Shown piece by piece: positions 34,155 through 41,665 of a stretch of DNA of 64,000 bases. Numbering within the stretch: the first letter of the stretch is position 1; each line of letters opens with the position of its first letter. The notes under the pieces are model-generated. The model made no database searches and was not told the DNA's origin. It was given only the letters and a program-made list of their open reading frames with translations. The position numbers and the translations under genes are program-made. This DNA is from Phaeobacter sp. G2 (lineage in GTDB: Bacteria; Pseudomonadota; Alphaproteobacteria; Rhodobacterales; Rhodobacteraceae), in assembly GCA_025163595.1 (NCBI GenBank), contig CP104100.1, forward strand, positions 806,001 to 870,000, in the 5' to 3' direction.

Positions 34155-34903
34155 GATGAGGTCTCCTGGCTGGCACTGCTGCTGGGGGTGCGGCGGGCGG
34201 CTTTGCGTTCAAGCCACAGCTCGGTCTGTGCGCCGGCCATCATACCTGCCAGCCCGGCAACAATCAGCCCAAGGTTATGGGGCATCAAGGTTGCAGGCAG
34301 CGCAGCGACAATGGCGACAAAGCAGGCAACCATATGCGCAGGGGTGCGCAGCATTGGGCCGATCATTGCCAGAAAGGCCAGGGGCAGCACAAAATCCAAC
34401 CCCCAGCTTGCCGGGATCTGCGCCCCCACCAAAGCACCGACAACTGTGGCGATCATCCAGCTGGGGGCAATCACCGAGGTGGTACCAAAGAAATAGGCCA
34501 TCCGCTGCGGCGTGGTCATCTCTGGTTCGGTCTCAAATTTGACGATCGACAGGGCGTAGGATTGATCCACGGTCATATAGGCGGCACAGGCGCGCTGCCA
34601 CATCGGCGCATCGCCAAGGTAGGGGGTCAGCGAGGCGGAATACATCCCCATCCGCAGATTCACCGCCAGAGCCGAGACCAGAACGATCAGCAGCGGCGTG
34701 TTCTCTTGCAGCAGTTGTAGGGCGGTGAACTGGGCGGCACCCGCAAAAACCGCGAGCGAAAAGGCCAGGGCCTCAAGGACATTTAGTCCCGCTTCGGCAG
34801 CCAGAACTCCAAACAATAGGCCAAAAGGACTGGCCACAAGCAGAAAGGGCAGGCTGTCGCGCAGTCCTTTCCAAAACAGGGATTTCGTGGTGGTGATTGC
34901 CAT
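34151..34903 (-). CDS. AzlC-family permease
   Basis: 250 residues with about eight membrane helices. Typical AzlC features are SLPFLLVASPFGLLFGVLA (near 16), AGAAQFTALQLL and the YMTVDQSYALSI stretch. Acts with AzlD as an exporter of small hydrophobic amino acids. It is transcribed away from fdhD, with 55 bases between the start codons. Confidence 0.92.
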   Translation of the reverse strand: MAITTTKSLFWKGLRDSLPFLLVASPFGLLFGVLAAEAGLNVLEALAFSLAVFAGAAQFTALQLLQENTPLLIVLVSALAVNLRMGMYSASLTPYLGDAPMWQRACAAYMTVDQSYALSIVKFETEPEMTTPQRMAYFFGTTSVIAPSWMIATVVGALVGAQIPASWGLDFVLPLAFLAMIGPMLRTPAHMVACFVAIVAALPATLMPHNLGLIVAGLAGMMAGAQTELWLERKAARRTPSSSASQETSS

Positions 34904-34958
34904 GCGCCCGTCCTAAGTTCACTGACAACTTGGTAGGCAGCTTCAAAGGGCTCTGCAA

Positions 34959-35852
34959 TTGGTAAAATCATCTGACCTCACGGAGATCTTATCCGAGTAC
35001 CTGATTGCGCCCGATCCGGGGCGCCCAGGCCTCACCCGTGGCGTGACCGGCCATGACGAACACGGCGCTGCGGTGTCCCTGTCGGTGGTCGAGGAGCGCC
35101 CGCTAACCATCTATTTGAATCGGCAGGAAATTGTCACCGCCATGACCATTGGTGACTACCCAGAATATCTGGCGCTGGGGTTCCTGCGCAATCAGGGCAT
35201 GCTGTCCCCGGGCGAGGATATCCTGCGCGTCGACTATGATGAAGAGCTGGAGGTGGTGGTGGTGCGCACCGCCCGCGAGACCAACTATGAGGAAAAACTG
35301 CAGAAAAAGACCCGCACCTCTGGTTGCGCGGTGGGTACAGTTTTTGGCGATATGATGGAGGGGCTGGAGGACGTGCAGCTGCCTGCCACGCCGGTGAAAA
35401 CCTCTTGGCTCTATGCGCTGGCGCATAAGATCAACCGCACCCCCTCGCTCTATCTTGAGGCCGGGGCAATCCATGGCACGGTGCTGTGTCACCAGGACCG
35501 TCCGCTGGTCTATATGGAGGATGTGGGGCGCCATAATGCGGTGGACAAGATCGCCGGCTGGATGCTGTCGGAAGGCGTCGATGCATCGGATAAGATCCTT
35601 TATACCACGGGCCGGATGACCTCCGAGATGGTGATCAAAACTGCGATGATGGGCATTCCGGTGCTGGCCTCGCGCTCGGGCTTTACCGCCTGGGGCGTCG
35701 AGATCGCCCAGCAGGTCGGCCTGACCCTGATTGGCCGGATGAAAGGCCAGCGGTTTGTCTGCCTGTCCGGCGACGCGCGATTAGAGCGCGACATGGACCC
35801 GCGCGATGCGCCGGTTGAGGCAAAGAAACATCGCAGGAAGGGGGCGGAGTGA
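34959..35852 (+). CDS. fdhD: Formate dehydrogenase accessory sulfurtransferase FdhD
   Basis: 297 residues. FdhD passes sulfur from IscS to the molybdenum cofactor so that formate dehydrogenases are active. The motif region reads RTSGCAVGTVF: the essential first Cys is kept, but the second Cys of the usual C-x-x-C (as in E. coli) is Gly. The molybdenum-cofactor binding segments (VYMEDVGRHNAVDKI, ILYTTGRMTSEMV) are intact. It starts at a TTG (34959), since no nearer in-frame ATG fits. It heads a row of mobA, mobB and moeA. Confidence 0.93.
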   Translation: MVKSSDLTEILSEYLIAPDPGRPGLTRGVTGHDEHGAAVSLSVVEERPLTIYLNRQEIVTAMTIGDYPEYLALGFLRNQGMLSPGEDILRVDYDEELEVVVVRTARETNYEEKLQKKTRTSGCAVGTVFGDMMEGLEDVQLPATPVKTSWLYALAHKINRTPSLYLEAGAIHGTVLCHQDRPLVYMEDVGRHNAVDKIAGWMLSEGVDASDKILYTTGRMTSEMVIKTAMMGIPVLASRSGFTAWGVEIAQQVGLTLIGRMKGQRFVCLSGDARLERDMDPRDAPVEAKKHRRKGAE

Positions 35853-35881
35853 ACCGGTTGGAAATGTCTCTCCAGTTTTCT

Positions 35882-35931
35882 AGCCCGGCACAGCCGGGCT
35901 GCGCCCAACCCGCCCCTCACGGGGTGGGCGC
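35882..35931 (-). repeat. Structured element-related hairpins between fdhD and mobA (copy D, partial)
   Basis: Read on the minus strand: GGGCGC-(inner stem CCCC-GTGA-GGGG)-GCGCCC, TTGGGC, then a perfect hairpin AGCCCGGC-TGT-GCCGGGCT (35900-35882). This repeats the hairpin, TTGGGC, hairpin order of copies A-C but lacks CTCCCGC. On the plus strand the GCGCCC...GGGCGC stem is followed by TTTGC and a pyrimidine-rich run (CTCTCTTTTCTG), so it may also end fdhD transcripts. Confidence 0.55.
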
Positions 35932-35985
35932 TTTGCACTCTCTTTTCTGTTGTCGCGTCCGTACGACGTCATAGGAGATCAATAA

Positions 35986-36621
35986 ATGACCAAACCCCTC
36001 GGAGTAATCCTAGCCGGTGGTCTCGCCACCCGGATGGGCGGCGGCGACAAAGGCCTGTTGCAGATCGGTGGTCAAAGCCTGCTGGCGCGGGTCCGCGACC
36101 GGCTGGAGTCACAGGTCTCAGGCTTGGCGCTGAACGCCAACGGCGATGCGGCGCGCTTTGCTGATCTGGGCCTGCCGGTGGTGGCTGACAGCATTGATGG
36201 CTTTGCCGGTCCCCTGGCCGGGGTGCTGGCCGGGCTCGACTGGGCCGCCGGGCAGGGGGCTGAGGCCATTGTCACCGCTGCTGCCGATACGCCGTTTTTC
36301 CCGACGGATCTGGTGGCGCGATTGGTGGCGGCATCAAAGGGACAGGCGCACCCGCTGGTGCTAGCGACAACACCCCGCACCGGCGACGCGCTGAAATCGG
36401 GGGGCCGCAGCAAGGTCAATCGCCACCCGACATTTGGCCTCTGGCCCGTAGCCCTGCGCGATGATCTGCGGGCGGCGCTCAAGGATGGTCTGCGCAAGGT
36501 GGTGCTCTGGACCGACCAGCACGGAGGCCGCGAGGCGCTGTTTGACGCCACCCCCTTTGATCCCTTTTTCAACGTCAACACGCCTGCGGATCTCACCCGG
36601 GCTGAGGAGCTGATGCGATGA
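35986..36621 (+). CDS. mobA: Molybdenum cofactor guanylyltransferase
   Basis: 211 residues of the nucleotidyltransferase fold, adding GMP to the molybdenum cofactor to give the MGD form used by DMSO-reductase-type enzymes and formate dehydrogenase. The GTP-binding motif GVILAGGLATRMGGGDKG is complete at the N-terminus, and AAADTPFFPTDL (near 100) and FFNVNTPADL (near 195) are typical. GGAGAT precedes the ATG. It overlaps mobB by four bases. Confidence 0.95.
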   Translation: MTKPLGVILAGGLATRMGGGDKGLLQIGGQSLLARVRDRLESQVSGLALNANGDAARFADLGLPVVADSIDGFAGPLAGVLAGLDWAAGQGAEAIVTAAADTPFFPTDLVARLVAASKGQAHPLVLATTPRTGDALKSGGRSKVNRHPTFGLWPVALRDDLRAALKDGLRKVVLWTDQHGGREALFDATPFDPFFNVNTPADLTRAEELMR

Positions 36622-37109
36622 AACTCTACGGTATCACTGGCTGGAAGAACTGCGGCAAAACCGGGCTTATGGAGCGGCTGGTGACCGAGTTTACTGAGCG
36701 CGGCCTGACGGTCTCGACCATCAAACATGCCCATCACAGCACCGATGTGGACCAGCCGGGCACCGACAGCCACCGCCACCGTATGGCTGGTGCCGCCGAG
36801 GTGATCCTTGCCTCGACCCACCGCATTGCCATCATGCAAGAGCTGCGCGGCGCCGAAGAGCCATCGCTGGCCGCCCTACTGGCACGGCTTTCACCGGTGG
36901 ATCTGGTGCTGGTCGAAGGCTATAAACGCGAACCCCACCCCAAGATCGAGGCCCACCGCGCCGCCGCCGGTCAGCCCCTGATCGCGCCCCAGGATACCAG
37001 TGTTCGCGCCCTGGCCAGCGATGTGCCACTGGCCTGCGGACAGCCGGTCTTTGATCTGGATGACACCACAGCGATTGCGGATTTTATCGCCGCAGAGCTG
37101 TCGCTTTAG
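36618..37109 (+). CDS. mobB: Molybdopterin-guanine dinucleotide biosynthesis protein B
   Basis: 163 residues with a P-loop variant GITGWKNCGKTGLMERLV at the N-terminus and the GTP-binding context KHAHHSTDVDQPGTDSHRH. MobB assists MobA in making the guanine dinucleotide cofactor. Four-base ATGA overlap with mobA shows translational coupling. Confidence 0.94.
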   Translation: MKLYGITGWKNCGKTGLMERLVTEFTERGLTVSTIKHAHHSTDVDQPGTDSHRHRMAGAAEVILASTHRIAIMQELRGAEEPSLAALLARLSPVDLVLVEGYKREPHPKIEAHRAAAGQPLIAPQDTSVRALASDVPLACGQPVFDLDDTTAIADFIAAELSL

Positions 37110-37136
37110 CTCCTCTTTTGTAAAGGCAGGACGCCG

Positions 37137-38393
37137 ATGACCCTGACCCCCCCTCCGCTGCGCAACGATTGTTTTTCCCTGCCCGCAGGCGTCGATTGGA
37201 CCCCGGTAGACGAGGCCCTGGCGCTGCTGCGAAAGCGGTTGCAGCGGGTCGTCAGCAGCGAAGAGCTGCCCCTGACCACAGCCACAGGCCGTATCCTGGC
37301 CGCTGATGTTATTGCCAACCGCTCAAACCCGGCGCTGCCCAATACGGCAGTGGATGGCTATGGTTTTGCCGGGCCAATTGCAGAGGGTACGCATGTGCTG
37401 CCCCTGATGCCGGGGCGCGCCGCCGCCGGGCTGGCCTATGAGGGCGCGGTGCCCGCAGGTCAGGCCATCCGCATCCTCACCGGGGCGGCGCTGCCCGATG
37501 GTGTCGATACCGTTATCTTGGAGGAGGACGTATCGCTGGGCGCAGCGGAGATCGCCTTCCATGGCCCGCTGAAACGCGGCGCCAATACCCGCAAGGCGGG
37601 CGAGGATGTGACCTCGGGGGCGGTGATCTTGCCAGCCGGACGGGTGCTGACCCCGGCTGATCTGGCGCTTGCCGCCGCTGCTGGTATTTCCCAGGTCCAG
37701 GTCTACCTGCCCCTGCGGGTGGGGGTTCTATCAACCGGGGATGAGCTCTGCGAAGTTGGCGAGGTAGCCGCCGCGGGGCAGATCTATGATGCCAACCGGC
37801 CAATGCTGCTGGCGCTGTTGCGGCAGATGGGATTCGTGCCGGTGGATCTTGGGCGCGTGGTGGATGATCGCGACGCTCTGCGTGCCCGGCTGGATACGGC
37901 TGCGGCGCAGGTGGATGTGATCCTCACCAGCGGGGGCGCATCGGCGGGGGACGAAGATCACGTCTCGGCGCTGTTGCGCGAAAGCGGCGCCCTGCAGGAA
38001 TGGCGCATCGCGCTGAAACCCGGGCGCCCTTTGGCTCTGGCCATGTGGCAGGGCGTGCCGATCTTTGGGCTGCCCGGCAATCCGGTGGCGGCCCTGGTCT
38101 GCACGCTGATTTTTGCCCGCCCCGCCATGGGGCAAATGGCCGGGGCCAACTGGCACCAGCCACAGGGATTTGATCTGCCCGCCGCGTTTGCCAAACACAA
38201 AAAACCGGGCCGGCGCGAATATCTGCGCGCCCGGGTCCGGCAGGGTCAGGTCGAGGTGTTCAAATCTGAAGGCTCCGGGCGCATTTCCGGCCTCAGCTGG
38301 GCCGAAGGCCTGGTTGAACTGGCAGATGGCGGTGCGCAGATCCAACCGGGTGACCTGGTCCGCTACATTCCCTATAGCGCCTTTTACCTGTAA
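37137..38393 (+). CDS. moeA: Molybdopterin molybdenumtransferase
   Basis: 418 residues. MoeA inserts molybdate into adenylated molybdopterin. The landmarks are NTAVDGYGFA (near 62), LPAGRVLTPADLALAAAAG, VGVLSTGDEL, the active loop LTSGGASAGDEDHV (near 264) and GLPGNPVAALVC (near 305). It lies 27 bases behind mobB, the end of the fdhD-mobA-mobB-moeA row. Confidence 0.95.
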   Translation: MTLTPPPLRNDCFSLPAGVDWTPVDEALALLRKRLQRVVSSEELPLTTATGRILAADVIANRSNPALPNTAVDGYGFAGPIAEGTHVLPLMPGRAAAGLAYEGAVPAGQAIRILTGAALPDGVDTVILEEDVSLGAAEIAFHGPLKRGANTRKAGEDVTSGAVILPAGRVLTPADLALAAAAGISQVQVYLPLRVGVLSTGDELCEVGEVAAAGQIYDANRPMLLALLRQMGFVPVDLGRVVDDRDALRARLDTAAAQVDVILTSGGASAGDEDHVSALLRESGALQEWRIALKPGRPLALAMWQGVPIFGLPGNPVAALVCTLIFARPAMGQMAGANWHQPQGFDLPAAFAKHKKPGRREYLRARVRQGQVEVFKSEGSGRISGLSWAEGLVELADGGAQIQPGDLVRYIPYSAFYL

Positions 38394-38421
38394 ATCTGGC
38401 CCTCTGTGGGAGGTCCGACAG

Positions 38422-38554
38422 TGGGCGGGGCGGTAGCCCATTGGGCGCCCTGATGTGTGGTGTTGTATAGCGGCTGGCGTGTCGGCTTGGGCAGGGCCTA
38501 GATTTCATCTTGCCCCAAATACCTCCGCCGGAGGCAGCGGCCCGTCAGGGCCGC
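38422..38554. repeat. Hairpin cluster between moeA and a convergent gene
   Basis: Contents: TGGGC/GCCCA hairpin (38422-38440) followed at once by TTGGGCGCCC (38441-38450), the same order as in the structured elements; then hairpins CCTCC-GCC-GGAGG (38522-38534) and GCGGCCC-GTCA-GGGCCGC (38537-38554), two bases apart, preceded by ATTTCATCTTGCCCC. The last phrase resembles a sequence I believe is scattered between genes in other roseobacters. No coding frame is convincing here. Confidence 0.5.
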
Positions 38555-38637
38555 CAAATTTAAAGCAGTCAAATTCCGGGCCTCCAGACAGGGCACTGTC
38601 GGCCTGCTCAGAGCTCCCGGTTGGTCAAAGGCGGCGG

Positions 38638-39657
38638 CTAGTCAAAGGTTCCGGCAACCCGCCCCAGCAGCATAAAGGCGCGGGCAGTACGTGTGTCGCC
38701 CAGGGCGGTGATTTCCCCATCACTGGCCTCGGTTTCGAACTCGGCAAACATCCGGTCAAACCGGCGCAGGAAGTGATGTGCTGTATCGCGAAAAATGGGA
38801 TCCTGCTTCATCCGGGCCGAGGTCAGCGCCAACGAGGTGCGATCCCGCACCCCGCCCAAGGCGGCGACGGCGCGGCCGCGGGTGCCCTGAGCAAATTGCC
38901 GCCAGATCTCGGGGCGGGCCATATCGGGGCGCAGGTCATCCATATAGATGCCGTCCTGGCTGAGCAGGGTCAGCACATCCTGTGCCGCCTGCACCACCTG
39001 TGCTGCCTTACGATCCTTCAGCGCCGCCCGCAGGGCGGTAAAGCCATCTTCATCTTCTGCGGTCTCGGGGAAGTTCAGCGCCCGGATGAACTGCTCTGCG
39101 GGCAGGGGCGGCGCCATGTCTTCTGCAGAGGTGCCGAGCGCCAGACTGCCCTGATCCTCGGTGGCCAGCTTGCTGGCCTCCGCCGGAATGGCAGGTCGGG
39201 CAGGGCCATGGCGGCTGCTTTGAAAGGTGGCCAGGGCGGTTTCGGTCTTGCGGGCGGCCTCGGCGATTTCTTCCAGTTTCTGGCTGACGGTTGGTTCGCC
39301 CGCCGCCTCGGTTTGCTGCACATGGGTCAGGTAGCTGTGGCGCAGACTGTCGATGGCCGCCTGCAGGCGCTGGTTTTCGCTGCGCATGACCCGCGCGGCG
39401 CGCAGCGCCGAGGTGCCAACCCAGATCATCACCAGCGGCATAACAATGGCCAAGGCCGTCAGGACGGTTGGGGTCCAATGGGCGATACCTTGATCCGCCG
39501 GGGCCAGCAGATAGAGAGCCAGAATCACCAAAAGCCAGAGCGCCGAGAGCAAAATCGCCACCACCTCGGCGCTGCCCATTCCGGCCTCGGGTTGGCCCGC
39601 ATTGGGGCCGCGTCCCGCAAGGGGAGAGAGGCGTTTGGAGGCATCCTGGGCAGTCAT
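38638..39657 (-). CDS. Conserved membrane protein with coiled coil
   Basis: 339 residues. Two membrane segments (VVAILLSALWLLVILALYLL and VLTALAIVMPLVMIWVGTSA, residues ~31-85), a coiled coil (RVMRSENQRLQAAIDSLRH, residues ~90-145) and a soluble C-terminal domain with many charged helices (for example QVVQAAQDVLTLLSQDG, FRDTAHHFLRRFDRMFAEF). The layout is typical of roseobacter proteins of unknown function. The gene is convergent with moeA. Confidence 0.8.
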   Translation of the reverse strand: MTAQDASKRLSPLAGRGPNAGQPEAGMGSAEVVAILLSALWLLVILALYLLAPADQGIAHWTPTVLTALAIVMPLVMIWVGTSALRAARVMRSENQRLQAAIDSLRHSYLTHVQQTEAAGEPTVSQKLEEIAEAARKTETALATFQSSRHGPARPAIPAEASKLATEDQGSLALGTSAEDMAPPLPAEQFIRALNFPETAEDEDGFTALRAALKDRKAAQVVQAAQDVLTLLSQDGIYMDDLRPDMARPEIWRQFAQGTRGRAVAALGGVRDRTSLALTSARMKQDPIFRDTAHHFLRRFDRMFAEFETEASDGEITALGDTRTARAFMLLGRVAGTFD

Positions 39658-39775
39658 AGGCAGGCTCGCAATCCGAAGGGAGGTCTGGGTTTATATAGGC
39701 TTTACACAAGGCTAACGGTTTCAGGGCCAGAGGCAAGGAGAACCACACCGGACCCTCCTGCGCCAGTGCTGTGCC

Positions 39776-40246
39776 CTAGCCGTAGTGGATGCTCAGAATT
39801 TCGTAGCTGCGCACACCGCCGGGGGTGCGGACCTCGACGCTGTCGCCTTCTTCTTTGCCGATAAGCGCGCGGGCAATGGGGGATTTGATATTCAGCAAGC
39901 CCGCCTCAACATTGGCTTCATGCTCGCCAACGATCTGCCAGGTCTTTTCTTCGTCGGTGTCTTCATCCACCAGGGTGACCTTGGCGCCAAACTTGATCGA
40001 GCCAGAGAGTTTGGCCGGATCAATCACATCTGCAAGGCTCAGAATCCCCTCCAGCTCTTTGATGCGGCCCTCGATAAAGGACTGTTTTTCGCGCGCCGAG
40101 TGGTATTCGGCATTTTCCGACAGATCGCCCAGCTCGCGGGCTTCGGCGATGGCCTTAATAATCGTTGGGCGCTCCACCGATTTCAGGTTCTTGAGCTCAG
40201 CTTCGAGTGCGGTGTGACCCGCAGAAGTCATTGGGATCTTTTCCAT
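39776..40246 (-). CDS. greA: Transcription elongation factor GreA
   Basis: 156 residues. GreA enters the secondary channel of RNA polymerase and triggers cleavage of backtracked RNA. The N-terminal coiled coil with the acidic tip ([19 protein letters not shown]) and the C-terminal FKBP-like domain ([26 protein letters not shown]) are complete. The gene stands alone on the minus strand. Confidence 0.97.
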   Translation of the reverse strand: MEKIPMTSAGHTALEAELKNLKSVERPTIIKAIAEARELGDLSENAEYHSAREKQSFIEGRIKELEGILSLADVIDPAKLSGSIKFGAKVTLVDEDTDEEKTWQIVGEHEANVEAGLLNIKSPIARALIGKEEGDSVEVRTPGGVRSYEILSIHYG

Positions 40247-40318
40247 ATCTTGGGTCCAGGTCGTTTGGCTAACGGGGTAGCTCTTGGGTCATTATGATGT
40301 CGGTTTGCCAAAGGCAGA

Positions 40319-40344
40319 GCCCCGCCACAGCACTGCAGCGGGGC
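40319..40344. other. Hairpin upstream of greA
   Basis: Seven-pair stem GCCCCGC/GCGGGGC (40319-40325 with 40338-40344). On the plus strand it is followed by CTGTCTTTTG. No gene on that strand ends here, so a small transcript or a leader structure is possible. The rest of the gap (40247-40519) shows no gene. Confidence 0.35.
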
Positions 40345-40519
40345 CTGTCTTTTGTGTTGGCATTTACCTGACCCAATCTGGGCACAAATTTCAAGGGGGG
40401 CGGAGCAATCTCTGCACCGGCAAATCGGCTCAATCTGCGAATTTTGCAGATTTTATAATGGGTTTGCGCGGAAAAATGCCATGATCCGGGAGATTGGGCA
40501 TATCAGCCTGCCACAGTAA

Positions 40520-40903
40520 TCAATCTTCGTATTGCACCACTTCATATTCGATCCCGTCACTGTCGCGAAAGTAAAAGCGCAGACCGGGTTCGTAATCCGC
40601 GTGGTTGGTGGGGGTGAAACCGGCAGCCACCACCGCCGCTTCGGTGGCCTTGATGTCATTCACAACCACGGCCAGATGATTGAGCCCACCGCGGGTGGTG
40701 TAGCTATTGCCCGGCGCCTGTGGCGGGGTGGGCGGCTGATAAAGCGCCAGATAGCTGTCAGCTCCGCCCACATGCAGGCTGACGCCGTTGTGGATCGAGG
40801 CCCCGGACCAGCGGGTATGCCAGCCAAAGACATCCGCCATCCAGGCAGCGGTACCCTGCGGGTCGGTGACGGTAATATTGGCGTGTTCCAGAATGGCGCT
40901 CAT
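40520..40903 (-). CDS. VOC (glyoxalase/dioxygenase-superfamily) protein
   Basis: 127 residues, one vicinal-oxygen-chelate domain with its two beta-alpha-beta-beta-beta halves: HANITVTDPQGTAAWMADVFGW at the start and GGLNHLAVVVNDIKATEAAV in the middle. The His residues of HANITV and NHLAVV and the Glu of GIEYEVVQ would chelate the metal. The substrate is unknown. It is divergent from soxR with a MerR-type promoter between them, so a redox-stress role is likely. Confidence 0.92.
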   Translation of the reverse strand: MSAILEHANITVTDPQGTAAWMADVFGWHTRWSGASIHNGVSLHVGGADSYLALYQPPTPPQAPGNSYTTRGGLNHLAVVVNDIKATEAAVVAAGFTPTNHADYEPGLRFYFRDSDGIEYEVVQYED

Positions 40904-40947
40904 TTTCTTTCTCCTTTTTTGAGTGGCGTTTACCTATGAGTCGCCTT

Positions 40948-40978
40948 ACGATAATTTCTAAACCTAACTTTAGCTCAA
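40948..40978 (-). promoter_or_regulatory. MerR-type promoter of the VOC gene (candidate SoxR operator)
   Basis: On the minus strand TTGAGC (40978-40973) and TATCGT (40953-40948) are 19 bases apart, the lengthened spacer that MerR-family activators such as SoxR act on. The spacer contains an inverted repeat, CTAAA and TTTAG. The VOC start codon is 45 bases from the -10. soxR is transcribed the other way. Confidence 0.55.
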
Positions 40979-40997
40979 GCATTTTTTGAGCTTTTTT
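40973..40997 (+). other. Terminator-like hairpin in the soxR leader
   Basis: GCTCAA-7 nt-TTGAGC (40973-40978 with 40986-40991) followed by six Ts (40992-40997), ending 15 bases before the soxR ATG. It overlaps the VOC promoter's -35. It may be an accident of promoter symmetry or a leader control. Confidence 0.4.
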
Positions 40998-41012
40998 CAG
41001 GAGAACGACGAG

Positions 41013-41492
41013 ATGGCAAAAACCGCAGGGGTGGCAATTGGCTACCTGTCCGAACGCACTGGCCTGGCGGTCTCGGCCATTCGCTACTACGAGGCGCAGG
41101 GGTTGCTGGAGCCCTGGCGCAACGCGGGCGGTCAGCGGCGGTTTCACCGGGCCGACATTCGCCGCCTCAGCTTCATCATGATTGCCCAGCAGTTTGGGTT
41201 TTCCCTGCCGGAGATTCGCGGTTTTCTAAAAACCCTGCCCGGCGGACGCACCCCGACGCCCGAAGATTGGGCGCGGATTTCAACCAGCTTCCGGGATCAT
41301 CTGGATTCGCGAATCAAAACCCTGCAAAAGATGCGCGACAATCTGGATGGCTGCATTGGCTGTGGCTGCTTGTCTTTGCCCAAATGCAGGCTTTATAACC
41401 CGCAGGACCAAGCGGCCCAAAAGGGAAAGGGGCCGCGATATCTGATGGGTGACAGCCCCGAGACCGGCAAGACGCCGGAAAAAGGGGCCTGA
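41013..41492 (+). CDS. soxR: Redox-sensitive transcriptional activator SoxR
   Basis: 159 residues. MerR-type helix-turn-helix (IGYLSERTGLAVSAIRYYE), a dimer helix (RIKTLQKMRDNLDGC) and the [2Fe-2S] cluster motif CIGCGCLSLPKC, exactly C-x2-C-x-C-x5-C. Oxidation of the cluster by redox-cycling compounds turns on target promoters. ATG 41013 has AGGAG nine bases upstream; an open extension to 40986 lacks a signal. No soxS follows, as in most non-enteric bacteria, so SoxR acts directly, probably on the facing VOC gene. Confidence 0.95.
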   Translation: MAKTAGVAIGYLSERTGLAVSAIRYYEAQGLLEPWRNAGGQRRFHRADIRRLSFIMIAQQFGFSLPEIRGFLKTLPGGRTPTPEDWARISTSFRDHLDSRIKTLQKMRDNLDGCIGCGCLSLPKCRLYNPQDQAAQKGKGPRYLMGDSPETGKTPEKGA

Positions 41493-41665
41493 GCGCCGGA
41501 AAATGCCTGTGCCCCTGCGGCAAAGCATGGATCTGATGCAACTAACGCAGAGTTTGGATTGACCTAGTATGTTGCCAAACGCTAAGCAACCGCGAAAGAA
41601 AATTACTCCCAGCTCGCCCCCAGCGATGGGACCGGTAGCGAATACAATAGCCAAGGAGCAGCTCT

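Noticed and set aside
41559..41587. TTGACC-17-CTAAGC as a promoter for the ETF-QO gene
   Set aside because: The -10 match is too poor to list as a feature, although the -35 is reasonable.
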